From contig PXAT01000074.1 in assembly GCA_003565775.1 (NCBI GenBank), positions 1 to 34,257 on the forward strand: a DNA stretch of 34,257 nucleotides. The letters run 5' to 3'. Shown in pieces: positions 1 through 7,434 of this stretch (positions are counted from its first letter, which is position 1; every line of letters starts with the position of its first letter). Both the position numbers and the translations under genes were made by a program. Source of the DNA: Ectothiorhodospiraceae bacterium. GTDB taxonomy: Bacteria; Pseudomonadota; Gammaproteobacteria; Nitrococcales; Aquisalimonadaceae. Under the pieces are notes generated by a model. It saw only the letters and a list, made by a program, of their open reading frames with translations, had not been told where the DNA came from and did no database searches.

Positions 1-306
1 CGTCCCTCCGAGGAAATCCCTGACCCCGGCACGAACCGCAGTGCCGGATTCGGGCTGGCCTCGAGGCCATGCCAGGCGGATGCGCCACACACATCAAGCC
101 GGGCTGGCGGATGTCGGCGGAGGAATGTCGATCGCAGGGACGCCATCGTCAAGCGGGCAGGATGCCCTCGCAGCGGTTCCGGAGCCGGCATCCGGCCGAC
201 CGGCATCGAAGCCCACAACGCGCCCGGTCTGAGAATCGAAGTCCACCGAGTGAGGCTGACCTGGATCTTCGGCTTGGGCAGGGCGCGGGGCGCCCGGCCA
301 TGGGTT
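1..306. other. Left-edge stretch without a supportable gene
   Basis: No reading frame here looks like a real protein; open frames on both strands are the kind expected at this GC content. A 7-bp stem with an 8-base loop lies at 26-47 (CCGGCAC / GTGCCGG) but no T-run follows it. The sequence lies downstream of the minus-strand tetR gene, so the hairpin could help end that transcript. That is a guess. Confidence 0.4.
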
Positions 307-906
307 TCACCCCGCCGCCACCATCAGATCCGCGGCGCTGATGCCGAGATTGAGTCGGGTCTGCTCCAGAACTTCCTGAAAGTGCCGCGGGCCGCGCACC
401 CGCGCCAGCTGCAAACCGCCCTGCAGCTGCGCCAGGATGGCCACCGCGGCCCCGCGGCCGGAACCCCGGACCTGCAGCACATTGCCGCGCCGGCCTTCCT
501 CCAGCACCGCCGCCAGCCAGATCTCGAGATCGCTGGCCAGACCGGCCGCCTCGATCCGCACGCTGTCGGTGACATTCTCGTACTCCACGCAGACCACACC
601 GAGCGGGCAGACCTTGCCTTCGCGGCAGTACCGGCTTTCCAGTTCCAGAAACGCCAGCACCTTGTGTGCCGGCGACAGATCCTGCCGTTCGAGCTGTTCG
701 GTCCACCAGCGAAAGCTGTCGCGATAGCGGCTCAGCAGGGCCACGCCCAGATCGGCCTTGCTCGGAAAATGGTAATGAATGGCGGCATTGCGCACGCCAA
801 GCTCGGCGGCGATGTGCTGATAGCTGAAACCGCTGAAACCGCGGCGCTGGAACAGCTCGGCAGCCGCATCGAGGATCCGTTTCCGGGTGCTTCTGGCTGT
901 ACTCAC
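307..906 (-). CDS. TetR/AcrR-family transcriptional regulator
   Basis: A 199-residue one-domain-plus-sensor repressor. Residues about 5-50 form the TetR DNA-binding domain: RKRILDAAAELFQRRGFSG, then the helix-turn-helix around YQHIAAELGV and the typical IHYHFPSKADL recognition-helix end. The C-terminal half is the divergent ligand-binding region and contains a cysteine-rich run, CREGKVCPLGVVC, that resembles other regulators of this class. The start is GTG at 904-906 with no Shine-Dalgarno sequence before it, and a -10-like TATGTA sits so close that the mRNA may be leaderless. A palindromic site lies directly upstream (909-925) and recurs before the divergent lipid operon, which suggests autoregulation plus control of that operon. 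The ligand is unknown. An antisense frame over the same DNA is rejected because the TetR signature is clear. Confidence 0.92.
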   Translation of the reverse strand: MSTARSTRKRILDAAAELFQRRGFSGFSYQHIAAELGVRNAAIHYHFPSKADLGVALLSRYRDSFRWWTEQLERQDLSPAHKVLAFLELESRYCREGKVCPLGVVCVEYENVTDSVRIEAAGLASDLEIWLAAVLEEGRRGNVLQVRGSGRGAAVAILAQLQGGLQLARVRGPRHFQEVLEQTRLNLGISAADLMVAAG

Positions 907-908
907 GG

Positions 909-925
909 ATTACATACCCTGTCAG
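909..925 (-). promoter_or_regulatory. Candidate TetR operator at the tetR start
   Basis: The sequence ATTACATACCCTGTCAG starts 3 bases upstream of the tetR start codon. Aligned without gaps to the palindrome at 1206-1222, it shares 11 of 12 bases in the core TACATwCCCTGT. Its symmetry is weaker than in the distal copy, with half-sites ATTACA and TGTCAG around TACCC. It overlaps a possible -10 element on the minus strand, so binding would block tetR transcription. The shared core is seen directly; its role as an operator is inference. Confidence 0.55.
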
Positions 926-1185
926 TGTCCTGCTCGGGAGCCGCAGGTGACCGTCCGGCACCGGGCGGCACCCATAGTAGTGCGTTGACCAACGCCGGGG
1001 TCCCTGCCGCAGCCGGGTCCGGCACTGAAAAGCCGGCAAAGGCGCCTGATGCGGCACGCGGGCCGACAGCTGTCACTCTGTCGCGTCAGGGTATCACCCC
1101 CGTGATTCCGGCGCGGCGCATCCAGTGACGAATATTCGGCGTACAGCATCATCAGGCACGACCCGCAGCCGGTCAGCAGCACGTA

Positions 1186-1213
1186 TTGCGGGACACGTCA
1201 ATTCATGTACATT
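1186..1213 (+). promoter_or_regulatory. Possible sigma-70 promoter of the lipid operon
   Basis: TTGCGG at 1186-1191 and TACATT at 1208-1213 are separated by 16 bases. Each matches the consensus only partly. The -10 hexamer lies inside the palindrome at 1206-1222, the arrangement expected for repression by occlusion. The rest of the 341-base gap between tetR and the operon shows nothing else I can name. Confidence 0.3.
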
Positions 1214-1222
1214 CCCTGTACA
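1206..1222 (+). promoter_or_regulatory. Palindromic operator before the lipid operon
   Basis: Two TGTACA hexamers lie 11 bases apart (1206-1211 and 1217-1222) around TTCCC. Each hexamer is its own complement, so the site is both an inverted and a direct repeat. Its core recurs at the start of the divergent tetR gene, which makes the TetR protein the first candidate binder. Tandem 11-bp spacing with a TACA core also resembles sites bound by the MerR-family B12 photoreceptors CarH/LitR, but no such gene is in the window. Confidence 0.6.
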
Positions 1223-1247
1223 AATTCGAACAGATGGAACATCGGTT

Positions 1248-2570
1248 ATGCGCATAGCGGTTGTCGGCGGTGGGGTCTCGGGCCTCGGTGCGGCGTGGCT
1301 TCTCAGCCAGCGCCACGACGTGACTCTGTTCGAAGCAAACGCCTATGTCGGCGGTCACACCAATACCGTGGATGCCCCCGGCCCGGACGGCAGCCAGATC
1401 CCGATTGATACCGGCTTCATCGTGTTCAACGAACGCAATTATCCACATCTGACCGGTCTGCTCGGGACACTCGGTGTGGCGACGCGCGAAAGCGACATGT
1501 CGTTCGGTTTCACCGATCGCCGGTCGGGGCTGGAATGGGCCGGCGACAATCTCAACACCCTGTTCGCGCAGCGGCGGAATCTGTTCAACCCCCGGTTTCT
1601 CGCCATGATCCGGGATATCCTGCGCTTCAACCGTGCCGGCAAACGATTCCTGACCGACGAGAGCGGCCCCGGGAACATGTCGCTCGGGGAGTTTCTGGAT
1701 CGAATCGGTACCGGAGAGGCTGTGCGCCGGCGCTATCTTCTGCCCATGGCGGCCGCGATCTGGTCCTGCCCGCCGGAGACCATGCTGGACTTCCCGGCGC
1801 ACCGCTTCCTGCGCTTTTTCGACAACCACGGACTGATCGACCTGAGCAATCGCCCGGTATGGCAGACTGTCCTGCATGGTGGCCGCGAATACGTCCGCAA
1901 GATGCTGCCCGATGTCAGCGGACCGGTGCATACCGACACGCCGGTGCGCCGGGTTTGCCGGCGGCAGGATACGGTCGTCCTGCGTGGTGATCAGGGCGAA
2001 CTCGGGGAATTCGATCATGTGGTCATCGCCAGCCACGCGGATCAGACCCTGGCGATGCTCGAACAGCCCAATGCCCGGGAAGCAGAGCTGCTCGGCAGCA
2101 TCCGCTATCAGCGCAACGAGGCCTGGCTGCACCGGGATCGGAAGTTGATGCCGCGCTCGCGACGGGTCTGGTCATCCTGGAACTACCTCGCCGGCAATGA
2201 TCAGCACCATGCCTGCGTCAGCTACTGGATGAACCGTCTCCAGCACCTGCCGACCACAGAGGACTGGTTCGTGACCCTAAACCCACCGGAACCGCCGGCG
2301 CCGGAGACGGTCTTTCGTCGCATGACCTACGATCATCCGGTGTTCGACACCGCAGCCATGCAGGCCCAGACCCGATTGCACGAAGTGCAGGGGCGGGACC
2401 GTGTCTGGTTCTGCGGTAGTTACTGTGGCTACGGCTTTCACGAGGACGGGCTGCGCTCGGCGGTCGACGTCGCCGCCGCGTTCGACATTGCACCGCCCTG
2501 GGAAGACCGGTACGACCCGGCCACTGCCGGCACGGCACAACCGGCCGAATACGGTCTGCAGGCCTCCTGA
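1248..2570 (+). CDS. FAD-dependent oxidoreductase, flavin amine-oxidase type (COG2907-like)
   Basis: A 440-residue flavoprotein. The N-terminus MRIAVVGGGVSGLGAAWLL is a Rossmann FAD-binding motif, followed by the acidic residue ending strand two (LFEAN) and the VGGHTNT motif of this family. The C-terminal FAD-contact region includes VWFCGSYCGYGFHEDGLRSA. I chose the ATG at 1248 because it sits directly before the nucleotide-binding motif; the same frame stays open upstream to 1125, but those residues look non-coding. Members of this family are found next to DUF1365 and cfa genes and are usually annotated as cyclopropane or unsaturated fatty-acid modification proteins; relatives act in furan fatty acid synthesis in Rhodobacter. 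The substrate here is probably a membrane lipid acyl chain, which is inference. It is the first gene of a four-gene operon, and the next gene starts 3 bases after its stop. Confidence 0.88.
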   Translation: MRIAVVGGGVSGLGAAWLLSQRHDVTLFEANAYVGGHTNTVDAPGPDGSQIPIDTGFIVFNERNYPHLTGLLGTLGVATRESDMSFGFTDRRSGLEWAGDNLNTLFAQRRNLFNPRFLAMIRDILRFNRAGKRFLTDESGPGNMSLGEFLDRIGTGEAVRRRYLLPMAAAIWSCPPETMLDFPAHRFLRFFDNHGLIDLSNRPVWQTVLHGGREYVRKMLPDVSGPVHTDTPVRRVCRRQDTVVLRGDQGELGEFDHVVIASHADQTLAMLEQPNAREAELLGSIRYQRNEAWLHRDRKLMPRSRRVWSSWNYLAGNDQHHACVSYWMNRLQHLPTTEDWFVTLNPPEPPAPETVFRRMTYDHPVFDTAAMQAQTRLHEVQGRDRVWFCGSYCGYGFHEDGLRSAVDVAAAFDIAPPWEDRYDPATAGTAQPAEYGLQAS

Positions 2571-2573
2571 GCC

Positions 2574-3332
2574 ATGCCCATCGCGATCTATAGCGGCAGC
2601 GTCATGCACCGCCGGTTGGTGCCGCCACTGTTCCGGTTCCGCTATCGGCACTTCGGCCTGCTGCTCGATCTCGACCGGCTGGCGTCCGACACCGCCGGCC
2701 TGCGGCTGCTGTCGCGTAATCGCTTCAACCTGTTTTCCTTCCACGACCGCGACCACGGTCCGCGCACCGGTGAACCGCTGCGGCCCTGGATCGACGGCGT
2801 CCTGCATCAGGCAGGCATCGATCTGCGCGGCGGTCATGTCCGGTTGCTGTGCATGCCGCGCGTCTTCGGCTACGGCTTCAACCCGCTCAGCACCTGGTAC
2901 TGCCATGCCGCCGACGGCAGCCTGCTGGCCGTGCTCTGCGAGGTCCGCAACACCTTCGGCGAAAGTCACGGCTACCTGCTGCATCAGAACGGTCAGCCGC
3001 TGGCGGACACGGTCCGCTCGGAGACCGCGAAACAGTTTCACGTCTCGCCGTTCTTTCCGGTAGACGGACATTACCGCTTCCACATCCGGCCACCGGCGGA
3101 GACGCTCGGGATCGGCATCCAGCTGATCCGGAATGGTCGCGTGCAATTGATCGCCGGACAGTATGGGCGACGCCGGTTGCTGACCGACCGGGCCCTGCTC
3201 GGGCTCGCGCTGCGCTATCCGTTCGGTGCACTGAAAGTGATGGCCGCCATTCACTGGCAGGCGCTGAAGCTCTGGCTCAGAGGCGCCCGCTACCATGCGA
3301 AACCGCAACCCCCGCAACAGGAGATCACCTGA
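2574..3332 (+). CDS. DUF1365 family protein (COG3496)
   Basis: A 252-residue protein beginning MPIAIYSGSVMHRRLVPPLFRFRYRHFGLLLDLDRL, the recognisable opening of the DUF1365 family. Other conserved stretches are RNRFNLFSFHDRDHG, MPRVFGYGFNPLSTWYC and FHVSPFFPVDGHYRF. No signal peptide is visible; a hydrophobic stretch near residues 205-225 could be a weak membrane contact. The biochemical function of the family is not established. It nearly always sits between a COG2907 oxidoreductase and a cfa-type methyltransferase, as here, so a role in acyl-chain modification is likely. Its TGA overlaps the ATG of the next gene by one base (TGATG), indicating translational coupling. Confidence 0.88.
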   Translation: MPIAIYSGSVMHRRLVPPLFRFRYRHFGLLLDLDRLASDTAGLRLLSRNRFNLFSFHDRDHGPRTGEPLRPWIDGVLHQAGIDLRGGHVRLLCMPRVFGYGFNPLSTWYCHAADGSLLAVLCEVRNTFGESHGYLLHQNGQPLADTVRSETAKQFHVSPFFPVDGHYRFHIRPPAETLGIGIQLIRNGRVQLIAGQYGRRRLLTDRALLGLALRYPFGALKVMAAIHWQALKLWLRGARYHAKPQPPQQEIT

Positions 3333-4570
3333 TGGATGGCGAGCGCACCGCGCAGCGCGAACAACTGCAGCTCAGCCCCCCGCGCAGCTGGGCCGGACGG
3401 CTGGTCAACCGCATCCTGTCACGGATCGAGCACGGTGAAGTGGAAGTGCGCATGGGCGACGGCAGCCTCTGCCTGCACCGGGGGAAAACGGCCGGCCCGC
3501 GCGCGAAGATCATGGTGCATCGACCCGGTCGTCTGATCTGGCGACTGGCGACCAGTGGCGGACTGGGGCTCGACGACGCATTTCTCGCCGGAGACTGGGA
3601 AACCGATCAGCTGTCCGACTTCCTCACCCTGATGGCGGCCAACGAGCACGCCTTCGGGCGGCTCGGCGAGCCCCGCCTGCTGACGCGCATCGTCACCGGG
3701 CTCGCCCACCGCCGGCGGCGCAACACGAAACGCGGCAGTCGCCGCAACATCGCCGCGCATTACGACATCGGCAACAGCTTTTACAACGAGTGGCTGGACC
3801 CGGGCATGACCTACTCCGCGGCGCTGTTCGAGCGTCAGGACGAGGATCTGGAGCGTGCGCAGCAGCGCAAGTACGACGCCATCCTCGATCGACTGGACCT
3901 GCAGCCGGATCAGCATATCCTCGAGATAGGCTGTGGCTGGGGCGGGCTGGCCGAGTCGGCCGCCCGACGCGGCGCCCGCGTCACCGCCATCACTCTCTCC
4001 CGCGAACAGCTCGCCTTCGCGCGCGAACGGATCGACCGGGCCGGCCTCGGCGAACGCGTCGACCTGCGCCTGCAGGACTACCGCGACGTCCGGGGTCAGT
4101 TCGACCACGTGGTCTCGATCGAGATGTTCGAGGCGGTCGGCCAGGACTACTGGCAGACCTTCTTCCAGTGCGTCAAGGAACGCCTGAAACCCGGCGGCCG
4201 GGCGGCGCTGCAGATCATCACCATGGATGCCGAGTACTTCCAGCGCTACCGGCTGAATCCGGATTTCATCCAGCGCTACATTTTCCCGGGCGGCATGCTG
4301 CCGACAGTGCAGGAACTGCGCGATATCGTGCAGCGCCTGGGGCTGGATCTGGCCGAAACCCAGTTTCACGGTCAGCAATACGCGACCACGCTGAATCGCT
4401 GGCATGAGCGCTTCAACACCGCCTGGCATCAGATTCAGCACATGGGGTTTGACGAACGCTTCCAGCGCATGTGGCGCTATTACCTGGCGTATTGCGAAGC
4501 CGGATTCCGTACCGGTCGCATAGACCTGATGCAGACCGCCCTGATCAGCACGTCGGATCGGCAACCTTGA
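3332..4570 (+). CDS. cfa: Cyclopropane-fatty-acyl-phospholipid synthase family methyltransferase
   Basis: A 412-residue SAM-dependent methyltransferase; E. coli Cfa has 382 residues. The N-terminal third is the family's lipid-binding region. YDIGNSFYNEWLDPGMTYSAALF is the conserved entry to the catalytic domain, and ILEIGCGWGGLAESAARRGA is the SAM-binding glycine loop, followed by VSIEMFEAVGQDYW. The start ATG overlaps the previous stop codon and has an AGGAG sequence 8 bases upstream (3319-3323). The enzyme would transfer a methyl or methylene group from SAM to a cis double bond of membrane phospholipids. Homologs include true cyclopropane synthases and methylases such as UfaM of furan fatty acid synthesis, and the sequence alone does not separate them. 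The operon partners favour something beyond plain cyclopropanation. Confidence 0.9.
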   Translation: MDGERTAQREQLQLSPPRSWAGRLVNRILSRIEHGEVEVRMGDGSLCLHRGKTAGPRAKIMVHRPGRLIWRLATSGGLGLDDAFLAGDWETDQLSDFLTLMAANEHAFGRLGEPRLLTRIVTGLAHRRRRNTKRGSRRNIAAHYDIGNSFYNEWLDPGMTYSAALFERQDEDLERAQQRKYDAILDRLDLQPDQHILEIGCGWGGLAESAARRGARVTAITLSREQLAFARERIDRAGLGERVDLRLQDYRDVRGQFDHVVSIEMFEAVGQDYWQTFFQCVKERLKPGGRAALQIITMDAEYFQRYRLNPDFIQRYIFPGGMLPTVQELRDIVQRLGLDLAETQFHGQQYATTLNRWHERFNTAWHQIQHMGFDERFQRMWRYYLAYCEAGFRTGRIDLMQTALISTSDRQP

Positions 4571-5886
4571 CTGCCCCGGCCCGGGTCTCCCGCGGCACGG
4601 TTTTCTTCTACGGTCTGCCGGGCCTGCCACTGGCGGTGCTGGGCATCCCGCTGTACGTCTTCCTGCCGCCGTTCTATGCCGAAACCGTGGGTATCGCCGC
4701 CGTCGGCATCCTGCTTCTGGCCGCGCGTCTGTGGGATGTGGTGACCGACCCGCTGGTCGGTGCCCTCGGCGACCGGATCGACACCCGCCTCGGCCGGCGC
4801 AAGACGCTGATCCTGATCGGCACCCCCCTGTTGCTGTTGTCGGTGGATCAGTTGTTCCGGCCACCGGACGGGGCCGGCATGCTGCACCTGCTGGGCTGGA
4901 GCTTTCTGGTCTACCTGGCCTGGACCCTGGTCTCGCTGCCCTACACCGCCTGGGGAGCAGAACTGTCGCGCAACTATGATCAGCGTTCCAGCATTACCGG
5001 CAGCCGGGAAGGCTTCGTCATCGTCGGCATGCTGCTGGCCATTGTGCTCCCGGCCGTCATGGTGCCCGACGGTAGCCCCGGCGAGGCCCTGGCCTGGCTG
5101 GCCGGCATGCTGTGGATCAGTGTGCCGCTGGCGATCGGCGCCGCCCTGCTACTGGTACCCGAGCCACGCAATCTGCTGCCGCCGGTGCCCTGGCGCGACG
5201 GCGTCCGGCTGTTACGTGAGAACAAGCCCTTCTTCCGCCTGCTGATTGCCTACATCCTCAACGGCCTGGCCAACGCCCTGCCCGCGACCCTTTTCCTGCT
5301 GTTCGCGCAGCACGTGCTGGTGGCCGAGGACTGGGCCGGAGCCATGCTGATCACCTATTTTGCCGCCGGCCTGCTGGGTATTCCCTTGTGGCTCTGGCTG
5401 TCGCGCCGTATCGGCAAGCACCGGGCGTGGGCCTGCTCCATGCTCTGGGCCGCCGCAATCTTTGTCTGGGTGCCGTTTCTCGGTGAGGGCGACGCCTGGC
5501 TGTTCCTGATCATCTGCCTCTTCTCCGGTCTCAGCCTGGGCATCGACATGGCCCTGCCGGCCTCGATCCAGGCCGATCTGGTCGACCGGGATACCGCGCG
5601 CGGTGGTGGTCAGCGCACCGGCCTGTTCTTCGGTCTCTGGGGCATGGCGACGAAACTGGCACTGGCGCTGGCCGTGGGCCTGGCGTTCCCGTTGCTGGCG
5701 CTGAGCGGCTTCGACGCCTCGGACAGCAACCCCGACGGCCTGCTGGCGCTCGGCCTGCTCTACGGACTGGCGCCGATTCCGTTCAAGCTCGCGGCGGTCT
5801 GGCTGATGTGGGGCTTTCCGGTGGATCGCGGCACTCAGCTTGCCTGGCAGAAACAGGTACGGGATCTCGAGCGGCAGCGAGACTGA
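4567..5886 (+). CDS. MFS transporter of the MFS_2/GPH type
   Basis: A 439-residue membrane protein with about twelve hydrophobic segments. The motif DVVTDPLVGALGDRIDTRLGRRKTLILIGTP between the second and third helices is typical of the glycoside-pentoside-hexuronide cation symporter (MFS_2) branch. The most plausible start is TTG at 4567, overlapping the cfa stop codon (TTGA); an in-frame ATG at 4471 would overlap cfa by 100 bases and add a hydrophilic tail. As last gene of the lipid operon it may move a lipid, lysolipid or sugar. Mammalian MFSD2A of the same superfamily branch carries lysophospholipids, but that parallel is inference. A terminator follows at 5922-5949. Confidence 0.85.
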   Translation: MTAPARVSRGTVFFYGLPGLPLAVLGIPLYVFLPPFYAETVGIAAVGILLLAARLWDVVTDPLVGALGDRIDTRLGRRKTLILIGTPLLLLSVDQLFRPPDGAGMLHLLGWSFLVYLAWTLVSLPYTAWGAELSRNYDQRSSITGSREGFVIVGMLLAIVLPAVMVPDGSPGEALAWLAGMLWISVPLAIGAALLLVPEPRNLLPPVPWRDGVRLLRENKPFFRLLIAYILNGLANALPATLFLLFAQHVLVAEDWAGAMLITYFAAGLLGIPLWLWLSRRIGKHRAWACSMLWAAAIFVWVPFLGEGDAWLFLIICLFSGLSLGIDMALPASIQADLVDRDTARGGGQRTGLFFGLWGMATKLALALAVGLAFPLLALSGFDASDSNPDGLLALGLLYGLAPIPFKLAAVWLMWGFPVDRGTQLAWQKQVRDLERQRD

Positions 5887-5921
5887 ACCGCCTGCCATGC
5901 GCTAGACTCGGCATATTCCGG

Positions 5922-5949
5922 GGGCCGCCAGCGTGACGGCGCCCTTTTT
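5922..5949 (+). terminator. Intrinsic terminator of the lipid operon
   Basis: GGGC-GCC (5922-5929, with C5926 bulged) pairs with GGCGCCC (5938-5944) across an 8-base loop and is followed directly by five T residues (5945-5949). It lies 35 bases after the transporter stop codon and before the lipoprotein gene. Confidence 0.75.
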
Positions 5950-5969
5950 GACATGACGGGAGTTCTACC

Positions 5970-7313
5970 GTGTCTCGATATCTGCCTGCCCTGCCGGCTG
6001 CGTGTGTCTGCCTTCTGCTGCTCGCCGGCTGCGCGTCCTCCGACCGCAACACCGAGGAGGCGTCCTCCTCGACGCCGACGGCCCGCTACCCGACCCAGGA
6101 AATGCAGCCGAATGCGTTGGGCGACCGCGAGGACGAGGCCGAGGAAAATGGCTGGTTCTCCGGTCTGCGCGGGTTCTTCAGCCGTGACGACGGCAACCGT
6201 GCCATGACCTTCCAGGAGCGCGAACGCCAGCGGCGCGGCGGCGGACCGGCGCGGCAGGAATCCTTCGGCAGCGGTGACGTGCCGGAACGCCGCCAGCGCG
6301 ATCAGGGCGACCAGCGTCAGGCCTGGGACCCGGCAGCCATGGATACCCGCGACCGGGAGATCCGTGAACTGGAAATGGAACTGGCCATGCTCGAATCGGG
6401 CCAGCAGGACCGAGGCTTCCTGCAGGCGCTGCGGGGCATCGTCGTCCCGGATGGCGACAACGGCCGCACCCGCGATTTCCGCGACGTTCAGCAGCAACGG
6501 TATCAGTCCTCGGTCACCAGCCGCGGCAGTGACGAGCGCATGCAGCGCTCGGAGCGCGAAGAGCGGATTGCCGCGCTGCGCGCCGAGCTGGAGCAGAAGG
6601 AACGCGAGGCCTGGAACGAACGCCTGCAGGACGAAGAACGTGTGCAGGCCGACGGGCCGCGCTCGCGCATCGGTCTGATCGTCCATGGCGAGGACCGTGA
6701 GCGCATCGATACCGCCTTCAACGCGGCCGCCCTGAATCTCCCGCTGCGCTTGCTGCCCGATGCCGACATGCGGGTAGCGCTGCGTGACGCCGGTTGCAGC
6801 GTCGACAATGCGATCGCCTGCGCCGAAACACTGCGTCGTGAGCAGGGCGTTCGCATGCTGATCGAGGTCCGGGCCGAGGATGACGACCGCATGGCGGTGC
6901 GCTATCACGATCTGGAAATGACTGGTGCGATGCGGGAACGTCGCCTGGCACCGGGCACCCCCAGCGGCCGGATCTCCGCCCGCTCGCTGGAAGAACTGGG
7001 CGATACCGTGCTGCGTGACGGTCTGGAACAGGCACGACGCATGCCGTGGTTCGCCCGCCCGGTGCAGGTGGTCGACGAGGGCTGGACCATCAATGCCGGG
7101 CGGGCGTCCGGGCTGACCACCGGCCAGCAACTGCGGGTGCATCAGCCCGGCCGACTGATCCGCGGTCCGGATGGTCTGCCGAGTAGCTGGCTGCGCGGAC
7201 CGGCCATCGGTGTGGTCGAGGTCATGACACTGCAGGACGAGGATCGGGCCCGGGTGCGCCTGCTGGACGGCCAGGGTCCCGCCGCCGAATCGGTGCTGAT
7301 TCCCCAGGGCTGA
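5970..7313 (+). CDS. Predicted lipoprotein, possible FlgT/CsgG-like architecture
   Basis: A 447-residue protein with an N-terminal signal peptide ending in the lipobox LLAGC (cysteine at residue 21), so it is predicted to be lipidated in the envelope. Residues about 25-220 are hydrophilic, charged and rich in Arg, Glu and Gln, with probable coiled-coil stretches such as DREIRELEMELAMLES and EERIAALRAELEQKEREAW. Residues about 230-350 look like a compact domain (RIGLIVHGEDRERIDTAF through MLIEVRAEDDD) reminiscent of the TolB/CsgG-type middle domain of FlgT. The end, with WTINAGRASGLTTGQQLRV, resembles the small beta domain at the FlgT C-terminus. These resemblances are judged by eye and moderate only. 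The start is GTG at 5970 after a GGGAG at 5958-5962. Terminators on both sides make it a single-gene unit. Confidence 0.72.
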   Translation: MSRYLPALPAACVCLLLLAGCASSDRNTEEASSSTPTARYPTQEMQPNALGDREDEAEENGWFSGLRGFFSRDDGNRAMTFQERERQRRGGGPARQESFGSGDVPERRQRDQGDQRQAWDPAAMDTRDREIRELEMELAMLESGQQDRGFLQALRGIVVPDGDNGRTRDFRDVQQQRYQSSVTSRGSDERMQRSEREERIAALRAELEQKEREAWNERLQDEERVQADGPRSRIGLIVHGEDRERIDTAFNAAALNLPLRLLPDADMRVALRDAGCSVDNAIACAETLRREQGVRMLIEVRAEDDDRMAVRYHDLEMTGAMRERRLAPGTPSGRISARSLEELGDTVLRDGLEQARRMPWFARPVQVVDEGWTINAGRASGLTTGQQLRVHQPGRLIRGPDGLPSSWLRGPAIGVVEVMTLQDEDRARVRLLDGQGPAAESVLIPQG

Positions 7314-7389
7314 TTGCTTGCCGCATAGCGCTGTCGCCGGGCGCCTCCGGGTGAGCCGGGACACCAGAAAGACGACCCGAAAACAAAAA

Positions 7390-7415
7390 AGCCCCGCCGA
7401 AGCGGGGCTTTTTTT
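7390..7415. terminator. Bidirectional intrinsic terminator between the lipoprotein gene and pgk
   Basis: AGCCCCGC (7390-7397), loop CGAA, GCGGGGCT (7402-7409), with an A-run before (7385-7390) and a T-run after (7409-7415). It can end transcription on both strands and serves the convergent lipoprotein gene and pgk. Confidence 0.9.
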
Positions 7416-7434
7416 CGTGACGACCGACTGCGAC

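Noticed and set aside
149-1057. Long minus-strand open frame (302 codons) over the tetR gene
   Set aside because: Its protein is Arg/Ala/Gly-rich and low in complexity, without motifs, while the overlapping frame has a clear TetR domain.
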